Of a stretch of DNA of 64,000 nucleotides, positions 56,830 through 64,000 are shown one piece after another. Made by a program: the position numbers and the translations under genes. The first letter of the stretch is position 1, and each line of letters starts with the position of its first letter. The DNA lies in contig SCFE01000017.1 in NCBI GenBank assembly GCA_004352715.1, positions 242,197 to 306,196 on the forward strand, written 5' to 3'. The notes under the pieces were generated by a model. It did not search any database, was not told the DNA's origin, and saw only the letters and a program-made list of their open reading frames with translations. This stretch comes from Hofstenia miamia. Its lineage: Eukaryota > Xenacoelomorpha > Acoela.

Positions 56830-57559
56830 TGTAGAGTAGCTCTGGGATTTCTTTGAATTTATTCTTTTATTATATCTTTGTGTTATTACGTCACCATGAC
56901 GTATTGATTAATTTCAATCCTAGTTTGCTATCATTTAATTGATGTCCCCTCATTGGTGCTTTCATTTTGCTCAAATTTAATTTTGCGAGGGAATTTAGAA
57001 TTGATCATGTTAAACTACGTTGCTATCCAAAAGTTGTAAACAAAGGCAGGTAATGATGACATATTTTTGTATATAAACTGAGACAACTGTAGCNGTTATG
57101 TATAAGGAAATAATAAATCTCTCGTTCGTATTTCAACACGTACATGCACTTATAAAACCTTACACTGTGATGATACCATGCTGTTGGCTAGCATGAATAT
57201 CTGGCAATTACAGATTATTTAATAGTGAGCTGAGAGATAACAATGAAAATGAGAGTTTGTATTTTTGAAGTGAGATAGAAATTAAGCAAGTGAGACAAAT
57301 AGGGTAGCACCAGTCAATAGGTTAAGCACTTTACTTCCAGATGTTCCGCTTTGGCTGGAAGCCACAGGAATTGGCCATCTTGGTTCTTACCTAAAAGTAG
57401 TTCTGTTACTTGGATGAATTACCAATGTTAGATCTATATGTTATAAGTTCTCTGTTAACCTGTTTCTGGAATCATGGCTGTTCAGTAAACGCTATTCAAT
57501 CCTTTTGTGGAGTCAATTAAGTTTCTAGTTAAGTTTTCCTCCCAGCCACCAATTCTACA
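56830..57559 (+). repeat. 3' LTR of element A
   Basis: Direct repeat of the 5' LTR from TGTAGAGT to CCAATTCTACA. A single N at 57094 replaces roughly 200 bases that the 5' copy has at 45575-45775. Confidence 0.85.
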
Positions 57560-58018
57560 CTTCCATTAAATGAAGTTGTGCACCACCATCTCAAATACCC
57601 TAGTGCTTGAATGTTTAGCTTTCCATGACAATTAATAAATAAACCTGACAAAGAAAAGCAAGGTAAATCCAATGAATTTAAGTCATCACCAAAATAATAA
57701 ATTGCACCACTTTTATAATTGAAATTATTAAACACTCAAATATTTGGCTAGTACCTGTTAAATCTAAGTTGTTGACAATTTCCAATTTTCTGAGTTTCCT
57801 TTGTCTGCCAATTTACGCACATCAGCATTAATTAGCCTTTGTGACTTCAGCCTTTTGTCAAATATACTGCCAAATTAATTAATATAAAAATACTGCTTTC
57901 TAATTTTACAAATGATTTAACTAATCATAATCATGTGTGTACAATAAATATTTATTTCAAAATTTAGTCTTAGTTCTTTCCTCTAATTATCTCAACTTGA
58001 CCACATGATAGGATTATG

Positions 58019-59060
58019 TTACACCAGAAATGGTGGGAGGTCTTTGAACATTGTTCTTCCAATAATTACTATTCTTATCCCCTGGACTCTTGCCATCCTT
58101 AGCATTTGATCTAATTGTTTTTCTAAGTTTTTATTATACTTTTTTTCTTTGAGGATGTGGATGATCATTAGATTGTCCTTGTTGATATTGATTTCCAGTA
58201 TTCTTGCTATTTGTTCTATGTATGCCATAATCCCCTGAGCTGTCTCAAGTGTGAAATTTTCATTGAACATGACGTGTACCATGCTGCACATATATGGTCT
58301 TTCTACCATCTTGTTTAACTCTCTCTGGTAGCTTATTATTGTGTTGACCATTAGTCTTTTCTGTGCATCCAGTACAATGGGTAGGTTGCTGCCCTCTGTT
58401 CTCACTACTTTTCTTATATGGCTTTTTGATTCTGGTGACAATTTTTCATATGCATTGTTCCTCATTTTTAGAGTTCCCATGAAATAGGGGTGCAGTGTTT
58501 CTCCATCTATTCTCAACATCCTCTTTTCTCTCTCTTTTGAGCATATGGTTCTTTCTGATGTGATCTCAGAGGGGGCGTGTAGCTGAGTAATCTTTAGTGC
58601 TTCAATGGTGCTCAGCTCACCATCCAGCAAGTCCATGCTGATGGTCTCTACTGAGTCGCCCTTGAATTGGCTCACAGTTGACTCTTTCAGCAATTGACCA
58701 GTTGTGGGATCCATAGATATGTCAGCCTCAAATTGCTTTTGTATGGGTATGGTTCTTTGCCCATTTGCACTGTCCCCAGGAACTCCAATTGAGTTGGCAA
58801 AGTGGACTTGAGGGAAAGTTGAGCTGCTTTTCACCAGTTCTCTGCATGCCCTCAAATCAGTGTTGCAGATCTCTGGGGTTTTCACTGGTTCTCTGCTTAC
58901 CCTTGAGTTGGTGGTGCAGATCTCCAGCAGGAGAGGCATTATGTCTTTTCATCTCCCTGCCCTCAAATCAGCATTGGGGACTACTTGGACACCTTCTCAC
59001 TCTGTACCTTTGATTAGTCATTGGTTCATTCTCATCCCTTCTGTCTGACGTCCAGTTTGA
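58019..59060 (-). pseudogene. ORF3 N-terminal part of element D/E
   Basis: The long open frame 58939-58019 ends only because it runs into LTR H. It contains two of three short repeats (EICTTNSRVSREPVK, EICNTDLRACRELVK), with a third, degenerate copy upstream in a shifted frame at about 58962-59000. Then follow acidic Ser/Thr-rich sequence, RIDGETLHPYFMGTLKMRN, KLSPESKSHIRKVV, ISYQRELNKMVERPYMCSMV and a helical end with MIIHILKEKKYNKNLEKQL. B shares the last blocks. There is no signal peptide or membrane helix. Confidence 0.75.
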
Positions 59061-59530
59061 GACCTCCTTCATATTCTTCTCCACAGGTTTGATGTTGTCA
59101 TCTCCTTGGCTCTCTGGTTTTGGCGCACTCTCTTCCTCAGCAGTTGTTGCTGTTGCATTTGTTCAATTTGCCTAAATTCAGAAAGTAAATTTAAATCCCA
59201 TACCTCTGGGTCATATATATATTTATCTCTTGCTGCTCACCTTGGCAGCTCTTTCCCTTGTAAATGTTCATTACTGATGTTCATTTCAAATTCCCCATCA
59301 AAACCTTCTTCTGGTAAGCTGTCTAATTCACTCATATCATACATAATTTCATTTCCATTAATTTAATTTATTTTAAATTGTGTGTTTTTGTCTAGTCTTG
59401 ATTCCTTGATATCTGCCATTGCCTGTTTTAAATTCTGGAAATGCAATAATCTACCATTGTTTAGCATATACTCATTATTTGGTAGTACCTGTGGTATTTT
59501 ATATGGACCTGACCAAATCATTTTCAACTT

Positions 59531-60418
59531 TCAGATCTGGTTTGTGTCTGTCAGTTTCATCACTGTAAATGAATAGACTGTGTCGCCTATTTTGTGTGTG
59601 TGACCATTCATATTTATATTATAGTTTTGCTGTTGTCTCACAGCAGATTTCTTTGTGTTGTGGCACATTGTCTCCTGTATTTCTGTTATTTGGTTTCTTA
59701 ATTGATTCACATATTGATTGTCCATTTTTTTGTAGGAAAAATATTGCATTTATAATGGTGTTGCCACCTCTCTTCTGAACATGGCCTTGAATGGTGTTAT
59801 TCATGTTGTTGAATGTATGGATGTGTTATAAAAGTATTTGATCATTTTGATTGCTTCTCACCACTTGTGGCCCCCTATTCTCAATGTTGTCACTCTTATC
59901 ATTTTGATCAGCATCCTGTTCAATCTTTCTATGGCACTGTTCACTTGTGGGTGATATGCTGTTGTCCTTTCACTCACTACTTCCAGTAGATGTAACATTT
60001 TCTGAAATAGATTACTTTTGAATTGTGGCCCCTTGTCCATGATTATTGTCTCCATGGGTCCAAACTTTAAGATCAATTCTTTCATTACTATCACTGCAGT
60101 TGTTTCAGCTATTGTGTTCTTCATGGAAATCAATCTTGCATACTTGGTAAAGTTGTCTACCATTACTAGTAAATGCTGATATCCTTCTTTGTCCTTTGAT
60201 AACATTTCCAAATCTATGTGTACAATTTTGTTGGGTTGTGTCACTATGATTTTTTCCAGCAGTGCTCTCTGCATTGGGAAATGCAGTTTGTTATTAAGGA
60301 GCCATGTCATACAATTGTTGATTATTTCCTCAGTGACTTTTCTCACTGCTGTTGTGATAAACCTTGCATTGAAAGTGCTCTCAGTTTGTGTAATGCCCAA
60401 ATGGCCCTTTTGATGCAC
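59531..60418 (-). pseudogene. Integrase of element D/E
   Basis: 60418-59858 is open and holds the zinc-binding HQKGHLG with the final Cys lost (NNCMTWLL), the first catalytic Asp in VHIDLEMLSKDKEGYQHLLV, the second in TIIMDKGPQFKSN, and the Glu in SAIERLNRMLIKMI. 59749-59531 continues with ICQNTNQ-like CHNTKKSAVRQQQNYN and the C-terminal module start. An acidic tail with KELPR.AARDKYIYDPEVWD follows down to about 59150, matching B's tail. Confidence 0.85.
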
Positions 60419-60544
60419 TTTTCTTATAAAGTCTCATTTGTAGTATTCCTGTATTGCAATCCTATTGTTCTGTGCTTCCATGTATAGGAGTTCATCCTTG
60501 TTTCTTTTCCATCTATACCTTTCATAGTAACTCACTGTTAGTCT

Positions 60545-61368
60545 TCATAGTTTTAATCTTGGTTCCTGTAGCTTTCTTATGATTTCATTTAGTATCACAT
60601 CATCTTTTTGATTCTCTATGATCTCAGATTCTGATATTTCTTCCTTTATTGTGATTGGCAGCACTGCTTGTCCCTTCTTATCAATGTTTATCTTTGGCAA
60701 CTCCTCATACTTGGTATGTGGTAGAAATTGAAACTTCTTTTTCTCTCCATCTTCTTTAGCTGAGTCTCTCTGGTACTCTGGGAGCATGGTCCAGAAATCA
60801 GTGTTAGTACGCAGTGTCCCTCTTCAGTGTTCAATGGTAAAAGTGAATTCATTTAAGTATTTGATCCATCTTGATACTATTCCTGACTTATCACCTGAGA
60901 ATTTTTTGAGCCATGCTAAGCCACTGTTATCTGCGCAGATTCTGAATTCCCATCCAATCAAAAAGTGTCTGAATTTCTTTATGCTCTTGATCAGTGCAAG
61001 CATCTCTAACTTTGTTGATCCATAGTTCTCCTTGCTGGGTTTTAATTTATGGCTAAGAAACTGTATTGGCACTTCTTTATTGTTCTTCAATGTCCCAGTG
61101 TCACTCTGATTGCTACCTTACTAGTGTCACAGTCTAGAATGAATGTTTTGCTGTAGTTGGGCATATTCAGTGATGGCAGTTTGGCTAACTCTTCTTTTAT
61201 ACTGTCTAGTTCTTCATGTTCTTGCCACGTCCATATAAAAGGCACTGACTTCCTCATTAGCTGTGTCATCTTGGCAGGCTTTCCCGTGATGTTGGGTATA
61301 AATGTTCCATAATAATTGAAGAACCCCATTATTCTCTGTATGTCTTTTTTGTTGTTTGGCTTCTCTAT
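60545..61368 (-). pseudogene. RT end and RNase H of element D/E, cut by element F
   Basis: MGFFNYYGTFIPNITGKPAK is the RT connection and LDCDTSKVAIRVTLGH the first RNase H Asp block. After a frame change, FLSHKLKPSKENYGSTKLEM and RICADNSGLAWLKKFSGDKS follow, then the linker to integrase (60787-60545). The RT catalytic part is missing because the sequence stops at the F LTR border at 61369. Confidence 0.85.
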
Positions 61369-62582
61369 TGTAGTATATTTACATCCCTAATTTGTAAATT
61401 GATAATGTGTGTTGACTTAGTAATACATTGACAATAGTCAATGTACAATTAGTCATTCAATATTCTTTGTATTCTGATGGGTTTCTCATACAAGGAATCC
61501 ATTTTTTTCATAATTTGAATATCAGACATTGCAGTATCTTTTAAATATTTTGTTCTGCTATTACTCACCATTTGATAATAAGTGAGTTATTGTTTTCTTT
61601 TAGTTGTAAATATACTAATGTTTGAATTCTGTTAATTTAAATTTAGTATCTGCTACCAAGTGTTGATGTAGATTAAATGATTCTCTTAACTATTGTTTCC
61701 CTTTGACTGTGGGTAGGGATGTACTCATGTTAGCCATTTATTGTATATATTTCGGATATCTTTCTTTAACTGAAATAATTGAATACTATTTAGGTACTCC
61801 ACCATCATAGCTCTGCTCTGTGAATGGTTTAACTGTGACCTCTGGCTGACTCTGATCTCTGCATCATTTCATTTGTGTTTCCATAGCCAATCTAGGTGGC
61901 TTCAGACCTCAGCTCAACAAAGTTCTTTTGTGTTCCCTATCCTAACTCAGTGTAGTTCTCAATGCAAATTGTAACTGACTTAAACTCAATTTGTACCATG
62001 TATTTAATTCACTTCACAACCTCTCAATGTCACTAGCTGCTTAGTAAATATTACTTTAGCCATTACCAAAAACTATTGGCTTTAGTTAAGTTAATATAAT
62101 TAAGTTACTTAATAACTTGCAGCTTCCTACCTTACATTTAAATAACATAATACATGCTCGTCAATTTATTGGTCTATTATAGGTCACTTAAGTCTATCAC
62201 ATAAAATATGTATAACCTATGTTAGGCTATCCAGCCCTTTCTTAACAATGTTGATTATTGATTACATGTAAATGATCAAATCAATAGCCAGCTAAACAGA
62301 GAAAAACTCCTTAATTTGAAAAAGTACTTGTCATTTGAAATTCAAATTTAATTTGTCTGCCAAAATGGCTGAAAATAATGGAAGCAAATTTGCCCCCTTT
62401 GTTTTGTCAAATTTGACGACAAGTACTAATTTGATATATTATTACTTGGTTGCATTTTACAAAGAAAATTCTAATAACTGAAATTAAATTGTTTTTCTAA
62501 ATAATCATCATTTGATCTTAGTTTCAACTTATCATTTGTTCTTCTTTCTTTATTAGCAGCATTTTCTTTGGATTATGCTACA
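61369..62582 (-). repeat. 3' LTR of element F (with an internal insertion)
   Basis: Begins TGTAGTATATTTACATCCC and ends TTGGATTATGCTACA (plus reading). From about 61646 it aligns with the D/E LTR; the first 270 bases have no counterpart there and are flanked by TAGTAT on both sides (about 61371 and 61643), suggesting a small insertion near the LTR tip. Confidence 0.7.
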
Positions 62583-62597
62583 CACCCTCCTCAGCTT
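62583..62597 (-). other. Polypurine tract of element F
   Basis: The minus strand reads AAGCTGAGGAGGGTG directly before the LTR, as in D/E. Confidence 0.6.
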
Positions 62598-62754
62598 GCG
62601 TTATTTTCAGCACTGCACACTCTCAGTGGACTAACTCATCTGCTCTTTTAATTAGTGTTTCTCCTTGGAGATTGCTCCAGCTTGTTGTTGCAAATTCTGG
62701 CTGTTTGGTCATTTTTAGTACTGCCTCTCTCTCTGTTGTTACTGTGCTATGATA

Positions 62755-63999
62755 TCATAGGAATTTCACTTCTTTGATATTTTCTGATATCAGTGTTATT
62801 TCTCTCAGTTTGTTCATTTTTTCGGAAAAGATTTTGTAGAATTTTTTGTATAGGTGGATTCCTTTAATTGCAATCATTAATGTCATCTGCGCATCTGCTC
62901 TGCTTGTGTGCACCATTTCCTCTCTTAGTGTTGTGTTCAGGTAAAAGAATGTAAACACTTTCCTAGGGCTCCTTGTGTTCACCACATCTTGATAGAAGAA
63001 GCTTATGTTTTCTCTCACTTCCTCTTCATTTATCATTGTCGGATTGTTTTTGTTCAGTCTCATCATTGTTACTATCTCCATCCTTTTTGTGACATCATAG
63101 AAGTGGAATTCTTTATCCCATAGATCCAGCCATACCACATTGTTTACTCCCAAAAATAGCATGATTGCCTTAGTTGTGCATTTATCAATTTCTTCTCTCA
63201 GTTTTTTTAGCTGTTTGTGAATCAGTTTTCCTTGCATACTGGTATATAGTTGATAAGGAGTTATTGCTCCTTCAACATATACTCTTTCTTTATTTTGACT
63301 GTTTAGTAATATCTCTTTTGTCTTTTTGTAATCATCCCATTCAACTATTGCTTTCATATCTTCTTTTGTATTCACATAAGTCTTATATTTGTGCAGGAAA
63401 GTTTTGGCGATCTTTATGTTTTTCAGTATTCTCCATCATGGGAGCACCATTGGGATCAATACTGTTTTTGGTGGGGTACATATCAGGATTTTTGTTCTAA
63501 TTTGTTGTTCTATTTCTCTGTAATCCTGTGACGTTGTTGGTGCTGTTGCCAGCCCAATCATGGCTGGGTAATTCATTTTGCTTTCTTTTAATGTCTCCCA
63601 AAATATCTGTGTTAGTCGTCTTCTGCTCATTTTCATTTGGATGCTGTCATTTAATTCTAGTTTTAACGTGATGCATTCCACATCCACAGCTAGTTGATTA
63701 TATGGTTTCAGCATCTCCTCCAATTCTGTCTCCATGAATGCTTCTATGAACATTAATTTCATTGATGCCACTGTCTGTTCTTCTTTCATGTACTGGTAAT
63801 TTCTTGAGTGAATTTTTTCTTTTTCCTTTGATATTTTTATTTCAACTAAGAATCTTTTGTCATCTGTATCAATCCATTCCATCACATGTTCTGGTGCAGA
63901 GGCTCCCCATTTCTCTATATTTATTCTATCTATTTGTTGTTGTGTTTTAGGCAATAATATTAATTGTGTTGATATTAAGAGTTCTTCCTCTTCCAACAT
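62755..63999 (-). pseudogene. ORF3 C-terminal domain of element F, best-preserved copy
   Basis: Only two frames are needed: 63999-63436 and 63375-62755. Landmarks are RINIEKWGASAPEHVMEWID, FLVEIKISKEKEKIHSRNYQ and MKLMFIEAFMETELEEMLKP, then VYVEGAITPYQLYTS, NNVVWLDLWDKEFHFYDVTK with RMEIVTMMRLNKNN, and a final SRADAQMTLMIAIKGIHLYK. A retains the last blocks with conservative changes (YYDVTKRIEIITM). The composition is charged and helical without a membrane segment. The ORF continues beyond the window on its N-terminal side. Confidence 0.8.
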
Positions 64000-64000
64000 T

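Larger units (their letters stand above)
45312..57559 (+). mobile_element. Ty3/gypsy element A, youngest copy; TSD CTTC
   Basis: TGTAGAGTCGCTCGGGGAT starts the 5' LTR at 45312 and CCAATTCTACA ends the 3' LTR at 57559. CTTC flanks both sides (45308-45311, 57560-57563). Order: 5' LTR (with two 1000-N gaps, one 140-N gap and misplaced contigs), primer-binding site 49980-49999, gag, protease, RT-RNase H, integrase, AT-rich spacer, ORF3, G-rich polypurine tract, 3' LTR. The 583-codon RT-RNase H frame is intact, but other ORFs carry stops, several being TGA where TGG or CGA is expected. CpG content is normal, unlike B. Confidence 0.9.
44463..58023. mobile_element. Solo LTR H, split by element A; TSD CCAG
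   Basis: LTR H begins TGTAGAATCTTGACAACC at 44463 and ends GGATTATGTTACA at 58023, with CCAG on both flanks (44459-44462, 58024-58027). Leaving out element A and one copy of its CTTC duplication, H is about 1.3 kb. Its right end resembles those of the D/E, F and G LTRs (GGATTATG(C/T)(T)ACA), so it is a related family. It has no internal region, as expected after LTR-LTR recombination. Its insertion breaks the ORF3 of D/E. Confidence 0.8.
41048..61368 (-). mobile_element. Gypsy element D/E, minus strand, split by solo LTR H and element A
   Basis: Going down the minus strand: RT/RNase H (61368-60545), integrase (60418-59531), ORF3 N-terminal part (59060-58028), then the inserted H+A block (58023-44463), ORF3 C-terminal part (44458-42399), polypurine tract and 3' LTR (42178-41048). 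The two ORF3 parts are contiguous in frame when H is disregarded: CCAG occurs once at each H border as a target duplication. The 5' part of the element lies beyond element F or is missing. Confidence 0.8.
61369..64000 (-). mobile_element. Gypsy element F, minus strand, runs off the window
   Basis: 3' LTR (62582-61369), polypurine tract AAGCTGAGGAGGGTG (62597-62583) and ORF3 C-terminal region up to the window end. It is inserted in the RT of D/E at 61368/61369. The rest of F lies to the right. Confidence 0.75.

Noticed and set aside
1-64000. tRNA, rRNA or other structured RNA genes
   Set aside because: No cloverleaf-forming segment with A/B boxes or rRNA-like sequence was noticed by eye; a covariance-model scan would be needed to exclude them.

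Overview
The window is a stretch of AT-rich animal nuclear genome with introns, assembly gaps and many transposable elements. It is probably from an arthropod: a fossil ORF at 9.2-9.6 kb resembles a high-copy uncharacterised arthropod gene, and P-like, hAT, Penelope and Ty3/gypsy elements occur together. The species cannot be told from sequence alone.

Left part (1-17.6 kb). The only convincing host gene is a UBE2J2 orthologue on the minus strand, an ER-membrane-anchored ubiquitin-conjugating E2. Four coding exons (16178-15928, 15761-15623, 15578-15498, 7069-6848) join in phase to 230 codons plus stop. The third intron is about 8.4 kb. It holds a fossil of the arthropod high-copy ORF (about 9.18-9.66 kb), a THAP/P-element transposase fossil (9.8-11.1 kb) and a hAT element nested inside another hAT element, each with a perfect 8-bp target-site duplication (TSD). 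Beyond the gene's 3' end lie a decayed TIR element (5.0-6.4 kb) and a broken retrocopy-like coding fossil (1.67-3.17 kb).

Middle (17.6-28.7 kb). A Penelope-like element is interrupted by an RT-RNase H element whose 425-codon ORF is intact but reads H-V-D-N at the RT catalytic box. A short-LTR Ty3/gypsy element follows, with an inverted fragment of its own protease region beside it. A tandem repeat and a homopolymer-stretched tract that looks like an assembly artefact come next.

Right part (28.7-64 kb). This is a stack of nested Ty3/gypsy retrotransposons with TGTAG...CTACA-type LTRs and 4-bp TSDs. Left nest: element C (+) is split by a solo LTR (G), and G is split by element B (-, 30603-39473). 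Right nest: element D/E (-, 3' LTR at 41048 to its RT at 61368) is split inside its third ORF by a solo LTR (H, TSD CCAG). H is split by element A (+, 45312-57559, TSD CTTC). Element F (-) is inserted in the D/E RT and runs off the window.

The most interesting feature is an extra, non-envelope-like ORF between integrase and the 3' LTR ('ORF3'), seen in all four internal copies A, B, D/E and F. It has a motif near GDETLHPYF, three short repeats at its N-terminal side and a large charged C-terminal domain. I know of no family it belongs to. B is strongly CpG-depleted while A is CpG-rich. Several segments are scaffolding duplications next to N runs and should not be read as biology.
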